NCBI RefSeq assembly: GCF_000737785.1
Contig: NZ_JPRO01000001.1
Span: 434,001 to 498,000, forward strand
Direction: 5' to 3'
DNA length: 64,000 nucleotides
Origin: Chryseobacterium luteum
GTDB taxonomy: Bacteria; Bacteroidota; Bacteroidia; Flavobacteriales; Weeksellaceae
The notes beneath the pieces are model-generated. The model did no database searches. It saw nothing but the letters and a program-made list of their open reading frames with translations, and was not told where the DNA came from. How positions within the stretch are numbered: position 1 is the first letter of the stretch; each line of letters starts with the position of its first letter. Positions 1-8,729 of the stretch are shown here, in pieces. The translations under genes and the position numbers were made by a program.

Positions 1-480
1 GCCTATGCTTCTCAGGCTGATATTGAAATCCGGGGAAAAGTATACCGTTTCATCAATATTTATCTGGAACCGTTTAAGTTTGAAAAAAGCATGGTCAAAG
101 TGGATGGGCTCAAAGAGGAAGACGAGAGAAAGCTGAAAAATATTGTAAAAAGACTTATTCCGGTTTTTAAAAAACACCAGGATCAGATAGAGAGTATTAA
201 AGAAGGAATTGAAAATTCACCTTATCCTGTGATTGTTATGGGAGACCTTAATTCTGTTCCCAATTCTTATGAATATTACCATTTGTCTGACGGGCTTCAG
301 GATGCTTTTGTAAAAGCGGGAAAAGGAAGTGCAACAAGCTTCCACGACTACAAATTTCCAATCAGGATCGACTATATTTTTACATCAAAAACCATACGGC
401 CAATTACCTATAAAGTTGACCGGACTGTAAAGTTTTCAGACCATTATCCGGTTACCGCAACATTTTCACTAAATAACTAA
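1..480 (+). CDS. Endonuclease/exonuclease/phosphatase family protein, 3' part
   Basis: The frame is open from base 1, so the 5' end lies outside the window. The visible 159 residues are the C-terminal half of an EEP-fold (DNase I-like) metal-dependent phosphodiesterase. Catalytic-type motifs are present: GDLNSVPNS (Asp/Asn metal and phosphate binding), RIDYIFTSK and SDHYPV (the terminal Asp-His pair). It is closely similar to the next gene, with near-identical blocks such as NSVPNSYEYY and TSFHDYK, so the two are tandem paralogs. The substrate (nucleic acid, lipid or sugar phosphate) cannot be told from sequence. Confidence 0.9.
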   Translation, partial: AYASQADIEIRGKVYRFINIYLEPFKFEKSMVKVDGLKEEDERKLKNIVKRLIPVFKKHQDQIESIKEGIENSPYPVIVMGDLNSVPNSYEYYHLSDGLQDAFVKAGKGSATSFHDYKFPIRIDYIFTSKTIRPITYKVDRTVKFSDHYPVTATFSLNN

Positions 481-557
481 TAATCATAAAATTAGTTAAA
501 GCTGACAGTCTTGGTAGGGTTTTTGATTAAAAGAAACCGTACCCAGAATGTTATTTC

Positions 558-1532
558 ATGAAGCCGAGCCAATTACTCCTGTTTATACATATCGTTGTTG
601 CCGTGTTGCTGCTATGCACACTGGGGAACGCGTGGATCCCGCCTAATTTTTTAGGTGTCCTTAACCTGCTTTCCCTTGGATTCCCTTATCTGATTTTAGT
701 ATATGTTCTGCTGACGCTGATATGGGTTTTTAAAAGAAAAAAAGTGGCCATTGCTTTTGCACTTGGAGCCCTTCTTTTTTACAATCCGGTAAGACGGTGG
801 GTGAATTTTTCCCCAAAAACAGAAAGTTTAAAGTCGATCAGAGATATTAAGGTCCTGACCTTTAACGTAAAATATGGAGATTTTGGCTGGGACAAAGTAA
901 AAAAATATATCGCAGATCAGGATGCTGATATTATCCTTGTTCAGGAAAAAGATACCAACAGGGCGATAAGCCGTGATATGATAAAATATCCTTCGGTGAT
1001 CTTAAAAACAAAGCATAAGATTTTAAGACAGGAACCCCTGATCGAAGAAAAAGCAAGAGGAAACTCTTTCTATGCAGATATAGATATCAACGGAAAAATC
1101 ATACGTGTAGTGAATGTGTATCTGGAGCCTTTCAGACTGCAAAAAGCCATGTTTAAGTTTGAAGGTTTGGCGAAAGAAGGAGGGAAAATTGCGACTCTTC
1201 TATCTCATATGACCCCTACCTTCAAAGCACATGAAGACCAGATTCGTAAGATCCGGAAAGTAATTGATTTTTCACCTTACCCGGTGATTCTGGCGGGAGA
1301 TTTCAATTCCGTACCCAATTCATATGAATATTATAACCTCGGAAAAGATCTTCAGGATGCTTTCCTTACGGTAGGAAATGGGGCTTCCACGAGTTTTCAT
1401 GATTACAAGGTGCCGCTGAGGATTGACTATATTTTCACTTCAAAATCCATTATTCCCTTAAGCTATAAAGTGGATCACTCTGTAAAATTATCGGATCACT
1501 ATCCTGTAATTGCAGAATTTCTGCTAAATTAG
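558..1532 (+). CDS. Endonuclease/exonuclease/phosphatase family membrane protein
   Basis: This 324-aa protein has about three hydrophobic helices in residues 6-75, followed by an EEP domain. The domain has LTFNVKYG near residue 97, a catalytic-type Glu in ILVQEKD, GDFNSVPNS near 245, RIDYIFTSK and the final SDHYPV. The EEP domain therefore sits on an N-terminal membrane anchor, on the periplasmic side or the cytoplasmic face. It lies 77 bp behind a paralogous partial gene and 4 bp before a lipoprotein gene, so it is probably co-transcribed with both. The fold and active site are clear; the substrate is unknown. Confidence 0.9.
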   Translation: MKPSQLLLFIHIVVAVLLLCTLGNAWIPPNFLGVLNLLSLGFPYLILVYVLLTLIWVFKRKKVAIAFALGALLFYNPVRRWVNFSPKTESLKSIRDIKVLTFNVKYGDFGWDKVKKYIADQDADIILVQEKDTNRAISRDMIKYPSVILKTKHKILRQEPLIEEKARGNSFYADIDINGKIIRVVNVYLEPFRLQKAMFKFEGLAKEGGKIATLLSHMTPTFKAHEDQIRKIRKVIDFSPYPVILAGDFNSVPNSYEYYNLGKDLQDAFLTVGNGASTSFHDYKVPLRIDYIFTSKSIIPLSYKVDHSVKLSDHYPVIAEFLLN

Positions 1533-1536
1533 TTCC

Positions 1537-1899
1537 ATGAAAAATTTACTGTCTGCCGTTTTTATTGTATCACTGTTATTAATGGCCTGTTCAAAGAAGG
1601 AAACCCCGGGTTTTACAACTGAACAGCCGGTGAAGGTGCAATACGATACAGTTGCTGTAGACTCATTTTCAACAGGCGCCACATCGGTAGATATTGTCCG
1701 CCAGATCAGAATGTCGTCACAGAAATATCAGGACTCTATAAAACAGGCTGAAAAACTTCAGAAAGAAGAGCAGAAGCTGAAAGCAGAGCTTGAGAAAGAA
1801 AATAAAAAGAAGCTGGAAGAAGAAAAGAAAAAAACCGAGACGGAAAAGAAACCGAAAATTTCTGACAATCAATCTTCTGCCGGGGCGAAAACAGAATAA
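1537..1899 (+). CDS. Small lipoprotein with charged coiled-coil tail
   Basis: This 120-aa protein starts with a lipoprotein signal peptide (hydrophobic residues 4-16, lipobox LLMAC, lipidated Cys at about 18). From about residue 70 it is extremely rich in Lys and Glu and predicted helical or coiled coil (EEQKLKAELEKENKKK). It begins 4 bp after the EEP gene and is probably in the same transcript. I recognise no domain; it may be an envelope-attached structural or scaffold protein. Confidence 0.8.
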   Translation: MKNLLSAVFIVSLLLMACSKKETPGFTTEQPVKVQYDTVAVDSFSTGATSVDIVRQIRMSSQKYQDSIKQAEKLQKEEQKLKAELEKENKKKLEEEKKKTETEKKPKISDNQSSAGAKTE

Positions 1900-1936
1900 G
1901 ATTCACAATTAGAAAACATTTAAAAAAATATACAAT

Positions 1937-2317
1937 ATGAAAAAACAAATTTTAGCCGCCGCTGCAATAGCAGTACTTGCTGTATCATGTACAAAGTCAT
2001 CAACTAAAACAGAGCAGGTTGAAAATACTGACGGATCAGTAACCACAACTACGACTACCGTTTCAGAAAATCCTTCTGTTAATATAGATACCGCTAAAAT
2101 AGACAAGGCTAAAGAAAATGTAAAAACTAAAGTTGATGCAGCCGGAAACAAAATAGATGACGCTGCTCAGAAAGCTAAAGAAGATCTTAATAAAGCCGGA
2201 AAAGATATCAAAGCCGGGGCAAAAGAGGTAGGACATGACGTAAAAGATGCGGCGGCAAAAGGAGCAGCCAAAGTAGAAGAAGGTGCGAAAAAATTAAAAG
2301 AAGATCTTAAAAAATAA
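1937..2317 (+). CDS. LEA-like repetitive lipoprotein
   Basis: This 126-aa protein has a lipoprotein signal (lipobox LAVSC near residues 14-18). A Thr/Val-rich linker follows, then an Ala/Lys/Asp-rich amphipathic segment from about residue 55 to the end. Recurring words such as KIDDAAQKAKEDLNKAGKD resemble the 11-mer periodicity of LEA and YtxH/CsbD-like stress proteins. Such proteins are usually envelope or stress associated. A strong hairpin terminator lies 25 bp downstream. The lipoprotein assignment is firm; the LEA-like role is an inference from composition. Confidence 0.8.
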   Translation: MKKQILAAAAIAVLAVSCTKSSTKTEQVENTDGSVTTTTTTVSENPSVNIDTAKIDKAKENVKTKVDAAGNKIDDAAQKAKEDLNKAGKDIKAGAKEVGHDVKDAAAKGAAKVEEGAKKLKEDLKK

Positions 2318-2341
2318 TTTATCTGAAATTAATCAGAATTT

Positions 2342-2374
2342 AAAAACCGCAGTAAAAACTGCGGTTTTTTTTAT
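2342..2374. terminator. Bidirectional rho-independent terminator
   Basis: An inverted repeat (AAAACCGCAGT, loop AAAA, ACTGCGGTTTT) is followed by T residues on the plus strand and has A residues on its left side. It lies between two convergent genes, the LEA-like lipoprotein and the serine hydrolase, and can serve both. Confidence 0.85.
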
Positions 2375-2380
2375 TGTCTC

Positions 2381-3727
2381 TTATGCTATTTTTTTACATT
2401 TTATAGACTGTTTGCCCTGTTTCATTTGTATTCCCGTTACTTTTCCTTTTTTATCGAGCAAAAACTGAAGTTCTGCATTATTTTTTCTGGCATAGAAAGT
2501 ATTATCTGATTTTCGTTCTAACAGCATTTTTTCACCATCATTTCCGTTCTCATACATGCTGAGAAACAAGTGATTTTTCCCTGCCTGAGTTATTTGAATT
2601 TTTCCGAGAGTGATGATCCCCGCCAATTGTGCTTTATAGACACCGTGATAAATTTCTGTTGGTGGTGCAGTTTCTTTCTTATAGGTTGTAAAATCAGGAT
2701 ATGTGTACCTTTTCTGATAATACTTCGAAATTACTCCCAATACGATCTCATTTAGTTTCATGTTTGTTCCGTTGGAAAGAACCGAAATGCTAACTTTCTC
2801 ATCCGGGAAATATCCTGTGAATGAATGAAATTCATCTATTCTTCCAGAGTGTCCGTAGCCAGATTTTTCATAAAAAGGAGTTTTAAAAAGCCCATATCCG
2901 TAACCTTTGGCATTTGTTTTCTGCATTTGTATCAATGAATTTCTGGAGACTAATTTCCCGTTAAACAATTCGTTCATCAATTTTGATAAGTCTTCGGTTG
3001 TAGATACTATTGCTCCTGCGGCAAAAGTGAAACCCGGGTTTGTTTCAGGTTCTTTAGACCATTTTTCTCCGTCAAAGAGATAGGAGGTGTTTCTTTTAGA
3101 GTATTCGGTTTCAGATGTTTCACAATAGGTGTTTTTTAGCCCGGTTTTATCAGCGATTCTTATTTTCACATGATCTGCGTAGGATTTTTTCGTAATGTCT
3201 TCTATAATGTAACCGAGAAGCGTATAATTTGAATTGCTGTAACCACAATCGTCACCCGGTTTGAAGTCCGGTTTGCCTTGCAGAATCAATTTCAGCATCT
3301 CTTCCTTTGAGTAATTTTTTCTTTTTGAAATGTAATAATCTTCCCATTCCAGATAATTATAAATACCACTTGTGTGGTTGAGCAGATTTCCGATTGTGAT
3401 TTTATCCGCATATTTAATAGCCGGATAAAACTGGTTGAGTTTTGTGTCGAGTGTAAGCTTGCCTTCTTCTATAAGCTGAAAAATAATAATTGATGTAAAA
3501 ATTTTAGTAATGGAGCCAATCCTGTACTTATCTGTGCTGTCCGGAAATTTGTTGAATTCACCTTTATAAATGGTTTCACCATTTTTTTGAAGCAAAACAC
3601 TGCCGGAAAATGCATTGTTTTCCTGAAAGTAATTCATCAGGCTGTCAATCGGTTTTTTGTAATCCGCATTTTGTGCAGAAACCAAACTAAAAATAGTGAA
3701 GACAAATATGAACCAGATTTTTTTCAT
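2381..3727 (-). CDS. Serine hydrolase, beta-lactamase/AmpC-like family
   Basis: This 448-aa protein has a Sec signal peptide (residues 1-18, ending SAQ). The class C/DD-peptidase fold shows nucleophile motif SITK (Ser72, Lys75), YSN at 163-165, and HSG replacing KTG near residue 290. The last ~110 residues form a separate beta-rich domain typical of Bacteroidota members. Family members act on peptidoglycan peptides, D-amino-acid peptides or esters in the periplasm. It is a single gene divergent from the LytS-type kinase. It is probably not a true antibiotic beta-lactamase, because many of these are esterases or peptidases. Confidence 0.88.
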   Translation of the reverse strand: MKKIWFIFVFTIFSLVSAQNADYKKPIDSLMNYFQENNAFSGSVLLQKNGETIYKGEFNKFPDSTDKYRIGSITKIFTSIIIFQLIEEGKLTLDTKLNQFYPAIKYADKITIGNLLNHTSGIYNYLEWEDYYISKRKNYSKEEMLKLILQGKPDFKPGDDCGYSNSNYTLLGYIIEDITKKSYADHVKIRIADKTGLKNTYCETSETEYSKRNTSYLFDGEKWSKEPETNPGFTFAAGAIVSTTEDLSKLMNELFNGKLVSRNSLIQMQKTNAKGYGYGLFKTPFYEKSGYGHSGRIDEFHSFTGYFPDEKVSISVLSNGTNMKLNEIVLGVISKYYQKRYTYPDFTTYKKETAPPTEIYHGVYKAQLAGIITLGKIQITQAGKNHLFLSMYENGNDGEKMLLERKSDNTFYARKNNAELQFLLDKKGKVTGIQMKQGKQSIKCKKIA

Positions 3728-3924
3728 AGTTAATTTTTATTTGATGCAAATAAAGAAATACTCTATGCTGAATTTTTGTTTTTTTGACCAACAGGGCTAA
3801 AACCCGGACATACAGTTTGTGTGTTCCCTGATTATTATTTGTCCGTGAATAACACCTGTTGATGTAAAAAAGCAGTACACCGCTATTGAAAATATTTAAC
3901 TTTACGATTTTATTCAGACAAACA

Positions 3925-4974
3925 ATGAAAATACCTAAAGGATATCTTTTAATCAGGCTGCTGCTAAATATTGTATTTACGGGAGTTATACTATTTGCTG
4001 CGGTCAATAGTAATGATAAAAGTTTGCCTTCAGGTTTTATTTTACTGTATAACATCCTGCTTTTTGTTCCTGCGTGGATCAATAATTTTTGGCTTTTTCC
4101 AAACCTCCGGCGTAACAGGAAGATAAAGCATTATTTAATTTCAGTAATGGTGCTTTTCTTTGTTTCGGTAATTATATTGGGCCAATATTTACAATGGCTC
4201 TACGATCAATTTAACACCAGGGAACTGGATCATTTTACATCATTAGCAGCCACATCTTCTGCTCCCGGTATATTGGAAAACTATCAATATTATTTTGATG
4301 TTTATCCGGGAATTATTATTGTAATGGTTGCTATGGTAATCGGCTATTCTGTACAGGAATTTTTATTAAAAATTAAAAAAGAAGAATATATCCATGCTCA
4401 ACAGACTATTGCAGAGCTCAGCCTGTTAAAATCGCAAATAAGTCCTCATTTTCTCTTCAACGTATTGAATAGTTTGTATGCTTTATCCCTTAAAATGTCG
4501 GAAGAAACGCCCGATGTTATTTTAAAGCTGTCCGATATCTTACGGTATTCTTTATATGAATCGCAGGAAAAAGAAATTTCTGTTGGCAACGAAATACATA
4601 TTCTCAATACATACATTGATATTGAGCGATTAAGGTTGCCCGAAAATGCAAGCATTTCTTTCCATCATCATCAGGTAAAAGATTCGGTTAAAATTGCGCC
4701 TATGCTTTTATTGCCTTTGATAGAAAATGCTTTTAAACACGGTACCGATTCTACCATTGGTGTTTCTTACATCACCGCATCATTAAGCTGCAATGATAAT
4801 AGCCTTATATTTGCCTGCAAAAACAGTTTTAAAGAATCGGCAAAGAAAGATTTTGGAGGAATCGGCATAGAAAATATACGTAAGCGTCTGCAATTGCTGT
4901 ACCCTTCAAAACACCTGTTTGAAATTGAAAAAAGCAAAGACGTTTTTAATGTTACCCTTGAAATAAAATTCTAA
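3925..4974 (+). CDS. LytS/YehU-type sensor histidine kinase
   Basis: The N-terminal half carries four predicted membrane helices, the first being LLIRLLLNIVFTGVILFAAV. Then comes the His_kinase (PF06580-type) domain with phospho-acceptor His in LLKSQISPHFLFNVLNSL and a C-terminal HATPase with GGIGIENIRKRL. I take ATG 3925 (349 aa) rather than the in-frame ATG at 3886, because the upstream 13 codons cover AT-rich promoter-like sequence and family proteins begin just before the first helix. The LytTR response regulator follows after 4 bp, forming a standard two-component pair. The signal is unknown. Confidence 0.9.
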   Translation: MKIPKGYLLIRLLLNIVFTGVILFAAVNSNDKSLPSGFILLYNILLFVPAWINNFWLFPNLRRNRKIKHYLISVMVLFFVSVIILGQYLQWLYDQFNTRELDHFTSLAATSSAPGILENYQYYFDVYPGIIIVMVAMVIGYSVQEFLLKIKKEEYIHAQQTIAELSLLKSQISPHFLFNVLNSLYALSLKMSEETPDVILKLSDILRYSLYESQEKEISVGNEIHILNTYIDIERLRLPENASISFHHHQVKDSVKIAPMLLLPLIENAFKHGTDSTIGVSYITASLSCNDNSLIFACKNSFKESAKKDFGGIGIENIRKRLQLLYPSKHLFEIEKSKDVFNVTLEIKF

Positions 4975-4978
4975 AAAA

Positions 4979-5704
4979 ATGATGAAAATAAGATGTTTAG
5001 TGGTAGATGATGAAAAACTGGCTCAGGATGTTTTAATTCATCATATTTCAAAATTTGATATTCTGCAGTTAGAAGGAATCTGCAATAACGTTTTTGAATT
5101 GATAACATTTTTAAACCAGAATAAAAATATTGATTTAATTTTTTTAGATATAAAAATGCCTGAAATAAACGGGACTGATTTTGTTGATATGTTTAACAAT
5201 CCTCCTGCAATTATCTATACCACCGCCTACAATCAATATGCTTTAAATGCTTTTAACCAAAGTGCGGTAGATTATTTGTTAAAGCCCATATCCCTGGACC
5301 GTTTTTCTAAAAGTATACAAAAAGCAACTCAAATTTTAAGAGCAGCACAGCATCCAGCTTCAATAACTGAAAAAAGCAACGACTGTTTTTATGTAAAAAG
5401 CGACAAGCGTCTGGTGAAAATTAATCCTGCCGAACTGGTTTATATAGAAGGAATGCGCAACTACATCCGTTTATACACCGAAACCGACAAAATAATGGTT
5501 CTCGGGACATTAGCTTCTGTTGAAGAAAGCTTAAAACATCTGGACTACATTTGCAGGGTTCATAAATCTTTTTTTATTAATCTGAATAAAATCAACTATT
5601 TGGAACAAAATGTAATTGTACTGACCAATAAAAAAAGTATTCCTGTCGGATTAAGCTACCGCAGTCAGGTTTATGAAAAATTGAAAATAATGCAGGCAAA
5701 ATAA
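4979..5704 (+). CDS. LytTR-family response regulator
   Basis: This 241-aa protein has a receiver domain at residues 1-120, with the acidic pocket in VVDDEK, phospho-acceptor Asp in LIFLDIKMP and Lys in DYLLKPIS. A LytTR DNA-binding domain follows from about residue 135 (IEGMRNYIRLYTETDKIMV and CRVHKSFFINL). It is the cognate regulator of the upstream LytS-type kinase. Two adjacent ATGs (4979, 4982) are possible starts. Targets are unknown; LytTR regulators in this group often control nearby or unlinked envelope genes. Confidence 0.92.
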   Translation: MMKIRCLVVDDEKLAQDVLIHHISKFDILQLEGICNNVFELITFLNQNKNIDLIFLDIKMPEINGTDFVDMFNNPPAIIYTTAYNQYALNAFNQSAVDYLLKPISLDRFSKSIQKATQILRAAQHPASITEKSNDCFYVKSDKRLVKINPAELVYIEGMRNYIRLYTETDKIMVLGTLASVEESLKHLDYICRVHKSFFINLNKINYLEQNVIVLTNKKSIPVGLSYRSQVYEKLKIMQAK

Positions 5705-5743
5705 ATGAATATTCCATGCAATACATCGCGGAAAATATAAACT

Positions 5744-7261
5744 TTATGCCTTATTCAATTCCAGCAAAGGATCTATATACTCTCTGTCGTTGCTCAGTCT
5801 CGGAACCTTATTCTGGCCGCCGAGTTTGCCCTTGGATTCCAGCCAATGGTAGAACAGATGAGGTTTCGCGATGTGCACGATCGGTCTTTTCAGTGTCAGA
5901 TTGTTGTATCTTTTGGCTTCATAATCGGAATTGATCATTTTTAAATGATGATCAAAAGCATCTGTAAAACGGTCAAGGTCATCCGGATGATGGCTGAATT
6001 CAAAGATCCATTCATGGGCACCGCTTTCGTTCTCTTTCATGAAAACGGGAGCTCCCGTAAAATCTGTGATGCTTGCCCCGGTCACTTCGCAGGCTTTGGA
6101 AAGGGCAGATTCCACATTGGTAATCATAAGCTCTTCCCCGAATGCATTGATATAATGTTTGGTTCTTCCCGTAATTTTTATTCTGAAAGGGTTGGTTGAA
6201 GTAAATATAACCGTATCCCCGATCAGGTATCTCCAGAGCCCTCCGTTGGTCGTGATCACCATTGCGTAGTTTTTCCCTGCTTCAACGTCTTCCAGGTTAA
6301 CCACTTTCGGATTGGAAAAATGAAACTGATCCATTGGAATGAACTCATAAAAAATACCATAATCCAGCATCAGAAGCATTTCGTCGCTGTCCGACCTGTC
6401 CTGTATCCCGAAGAAGCCTTCAGAAGCATTGTAAATTTCGTAGTAATTGATCTTTTTTCCGATGATCTGCCTGTACTGGTCCTTATAGGGCTTGAAACTG
6501 ATTCCGCCATGAAAAAAGACCTCTAAATTAGGCCATAGCTCGGAAATGTTCCCGCTGCCGGTTTCTTTTAAAACCCTCTGAAGAAGTACCATCATCCAGC
6601 TAGGAACCCCGAGAATACTTCCCACATCTTCATTTTTTACTTCCGAAGTAATGGCTTTTAGCTTGCTTTCCCATTCAGACATCAGGGAAACCTTTTTGCT
6701 TGGTGTTGTGGTGATCTCTACCCAAAAAGGCAGATTATCAATTAAAATAGCGGAAAGATCCCCGAATTTGGTGTTGAAATCTGCATGGAGCTCGGAACTT
6801 CCTCCCAGGCGCAGGTTTTTATTGGTGAAAAGCTGGTTTTCCGGATGGTTGTTGGCATAGATGGAAACCATATCTTTTCCCGCTTTCATGTGGCAATATT
6901 CAAGACTTTCCGTAGAAATCGGAATGAACTTGCTCTTTGCATTTGTTGTTCCCGATGACTTTGCGAAATGTTTGATGTAGCCAGGCCAGCTTACATCTTT
7001 GTGTCCCTGTCTGGCTCTTTCAATAAAAGGCTCAAAATCTTCGTAAGTAACGACCGGAACCTTGTTTTTAAAGTCCTGATAGCTAGAAATAGAATTGAAG
7101 CCGTATGCTTTGCCGTATTCCGTGTCTTCAGCATGAAACAACTGTGAAAAGAGTATGCCTTTCTGTGTTTCAATGGGATGATCCATGAAATTCTGAATCT
7201 GATCTATCCTTTGGCGGATAAACCAGTTGACGACAGTGTTGAAAAGTGCCTTTGTTGCCAT
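5744..7261 (-). CDS. GH3 auxin-responsive promoter family protein
   Basis: This 505-aa protein is full length for bacterial GH3 proteins, which belong to the adenylate-forming (acyl-AMP) superfamily. Visible family features are FAKSSGTTNAKSKFIP (the P-loop-like SSGTT phosphate-binding motif, near residue 100), YNASEGFFG (the second ATP motif) and GEELM near the C-terminal lid. Bacterial members are of unknown substrate; the plant homologs couple amino acids to acyl hormones. It is convergent with the LytTR gene and about 100 bp from the bacilliredoxin gene, from which a terminator separates it. Confidence 0.9.
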   Translation of the reverse strand: MATKALFNTVVNWFIRQRIDQIQNFMDHPIETQKGILFSQLFHAEDTEYGKAYGFNSISSYQDFKNKVPVVTYEDFEPFIERARQGHKDVSWPGYIKHFAKSSGTTNAKSKFIPISTESLEYCHMKAGKDMVSIYANNHPENQLFTNKNLRLGGSSELHADFNTKFGDLSAILIDNLPFWVEITTTPSKKVSLMSEWESKLKAITSEVKNEDVGSILGVPSWMMVLLQRVLKETGSGNISELWPNLEVFFHGGISFKPYKDQYRQIIGKKINYYEIYNASEGFFGIQDRSDSDEMLLMLDYGIFYEFIPMDQFHFSNPKVVNLEDVEAGKNYAMVITTNGGLWRYLIGDTVIFTSTNPFRIKITGRTKHYINAFGEELMITNVESALSKACEVTGASITDFTGAPVFMKENESGAHEWIFEFSHHPDDLDRFTDAFDHHLKMINSDYEAKRYNNLTLKRPIVHIAKPHLFYHWLESKGKLGGQNKVPRLSNDREYIDPLLELNKA

Positions 7262-7266
7262 TCCAA

Positions 7267-7274
7267 CAAATATA
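7267..7274 (-). promoter_or_regulatory. -7 promoter element of the GH3 gene
   Basis: The minus strand reads TATATTTG, an exact match to the Bacteroidota TAnnTTTG element, ending only five bases before the ATG at 7261. The transcript would have almost no leader. I found no clear -33 element. Confidence 0.45.
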
Positions 7275-7314
7275 ATAATATTTGGATTTTTAAAGAATTT
7301 TTATGGTGTTAAAT

Positions 7315-7346
7315 AAAAAAAACCGCTACAAATTATGTAACGGTTC
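7315..7346 (-). terminator. Terminator of the bacilliredoxin gene
   Basis: On the minus strand AACCGTTACA and TGTAGCGGTT pair with one U-G wobble around a five-base loop and are followed by a run of eight T. It lies 20 bp past the stop at 7367 and separates this gene from the GH3 gene. Confidence 0.8.
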
Positions 7347-7366
7347 TGTATCTGGGTTTATTATTT

Positions 7367-7777
7367 CTAGCAATACTCATCGAAAGCAGCCTGGAGATTC
7401 GCTGCAATAGCCCCTGCAGGGTTTCCTTCGATGTGATGTCTTTCCAGCATATGAACAAGTTCACCATCTTTGAAAAGAGCTACACACGGAGAGCTTGGAG
7501 GGAATGGAGCAAGGTGCTTTCTTGCCTCTGCTACAGCTTCTGTATCGAATCCTGCAAAAACAGTTGTTAAATGATCAGGCTTTTTGTCTCCTGTCAAAGA
7601 ATATACAACGCCGGGTCTTGCCGCCCCTGCTGCACATCCACATACTGAATTAATAACCAATAAAGTAGTTCCCGGCTGCTTTAAAGCCTCTTCTACCTGT
7701 GCCGGAGATGTTAAATCTTCGAAACCTTTATCTGTAAGTTCTGCCTTCATAGGCATTACTAAATCTGTTGGATACAT
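7367..7777 (-). CDS. BrxA/BrxB family bacilliredoxin (YphP/YqiW)
   Basis: This 136-aa thioredoxin-fold protein carries the diagnostic Cys46-Gly47-Cys48 in VINSVCGCAAG, as in bacilliredoxins. These remove bacillithiol from S-bacillithiolated proteins, and some Bacteroidota do make bacillithiol. The length matches the family. It has its own promoter and terminator, so it is a monocistronic unit. The family is certain; use of bacillithiol here is inferred. Confidence 0.92.
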   Translation of the reverse strand: MYPTDLVMPMKAELTDKGFEDLTSPAQVEEALKQPGTTLLVINSVCGCAAGAARPGVVYSLTGDKKPDHLTTVFAGFDTEAVAEARKHLAPFPPSSPCVALFKDGELVHMLERHHIEGNPAGAIAANLQAAFDEYC

Positions 7778-7798
7778 ATAATTTGTTTTTTATCACTA

Positions 7799-7829
7799 CA
7801 AAGTTAAACAATTCTCCGCTTTTGTTCAA
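7799..7829 (-). promoter_or_regulatory. Promoter of the bacilliredoxin gene
   Basis: The minus strand has TAACTTTG (7806-7799), an exact TAnnTTTG -7 box, preceded by a TTG at 7829-7827 with 20 bases between them. This is a good match to the Bacteroidota housekeeping promoter. It lies about 21 bp before the start codon. Confidence 0.6.
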
Positions 7830-8178
7830 TATATAAAAACTATCAATGCTTTAGGCAGATAAAATTAAAGTTAATATTATATTTCAATTATTGTATAAAA
7901 TGCATGACATAAAAATGTGAATAACGCTAAATGCCTGTGAAATTTGAAATGATTCTGAAAACAAAAAGGGATGAAAATTTTTATGCCTATTCTTAAGCAA
8001 CCAATTTTAAGTAAAGATTTGTCATTATCCAAAATGAATCCCGGAACGCGAAGCGTTCCGGGATTCTTTAATCAAATCGATATGCAAAGGTTGGATATCC
8101 TGTTTTGGTTTGGGATGTGTGTTCGGGATGTAAGTTTTTAAGCATGCAAAAAAATCTTAATCCAAACGCGGTCCTCTT
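7830..8178. other. Gene-free AT-rich spacer
   Basis: I see no credible coding sequence here between the bacilliredoxin promoter and the end of the yqeY-like gene. The only clear structure is the perfect 14-bp inverted repeat at 8036-8066, listed separately. Confidence 0.6.
8036..8066. repeat. Perfect 14-bp inverted repeat, terminator-like
   Basis: GAATCCCGGAACGC and its exact complement are separated by the three-base loop GAA. It is GC-rich in an AT-rich spacer and sits 112 bp beyond the 3' end of the yqeY-like gene. The plus side continues TTTAATC and the minus side has a short T run, so it could terminate the long minus-strand dcw transcript. It could also be a dispersed palindromic repeat. 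Confidence 0.7.
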
Positions 8179-8625
8179 TTACGAAAGAAGCTTCTTGGCC
8201 ATTTCGGAAATGCTTTTTCCGTCAGACTTTCCGGCTAATGCCTTTGAAGCGGCTCCCATTACCTTCCCTAGGTCTTTGGCAGACTCAGCTCCGGTTTGTG
8301 AGATAATATTCTTGATTTCTGCCTCCAGTTCTTCCGGGCTAAGCTGTTTAGGCAGGAACTTCTCAATCACTTTCATCTGTGCCTCTTCCACTTCTGCAAG
8401 GTCATTTCTTCCCTGTGCCGAAAACTGCTCGAAAGAATCTTTACGCTGCTTGATCATTCTCTGAAGAATGGCAATTTCCTGTTCTTCAGAAACTTCAACG
8501 CCTCTGGCTTCAGTTTGTAGATTTAAAATCTGAGCTTTTACAGCTCTCAGAGAATCCAGAGCCACTCTGTCTTTCTCTCTCATAGCTGTTTTAATAGCTT
8601 CACTTATAGTATTTTCTAAACTCAT
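8179..8625 (-). CDS. GatB/YqeY domain-containing protein
   Basis: This 148-aa all-helical protein matches the stand-alone YqeY family in length. It has the conserved N-terminal AMREKDRVALDSLRAVKAQI and C-terminal DLGKVMGAASKALAGKSDG segments, which resemble the tRNA-binding tail domain of the GatB amidotransferase subunit. The molecular function is unsettled; tRNA or tRNA-synthetase association is a common proposal. It lies about 100 bp downstream of ftsZ in the same direction, a common order in Flavobacteriia. Confidence 0.92.
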   Translation of the reverse strand: MSLENTISEAIKTAMREKDRVALDSLRAVKAQILNLQTEARGVEVSEEQEIAILQRMIKQRKDSFEQFSAQGRNDLAEVEEAQMKVIEKFLPKQLSPEELEAEIKNIISQTGAESAKDLGKVMGAASKALAGKSDGKSISEMAKKLLS

Positions 8626-8639
8626 GGTTTTAAATTTAA

Positions 8640-8720
8640 TAATGTATCAATGTAACAGTTTACCAATTAGAAGCTTTGCAAACTCAGCATGACGATTGTA
8701 TTGTTACATTGTTACATTTT
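8640..8720. repeat. Imperfect inverted repeat in ftsZ-yqeY spacer
   Basis: The left arm, built from AATGTATCAATGTAACAG, is mirrored by a right arm whose complement contains AATGTAACAATGTAACAA. Both arms iterate the word ATGTAAC. It is one of several such spacers in this cluster. Confidence 0.6.
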
Positions 8721-8729
8721 TATATTAAT

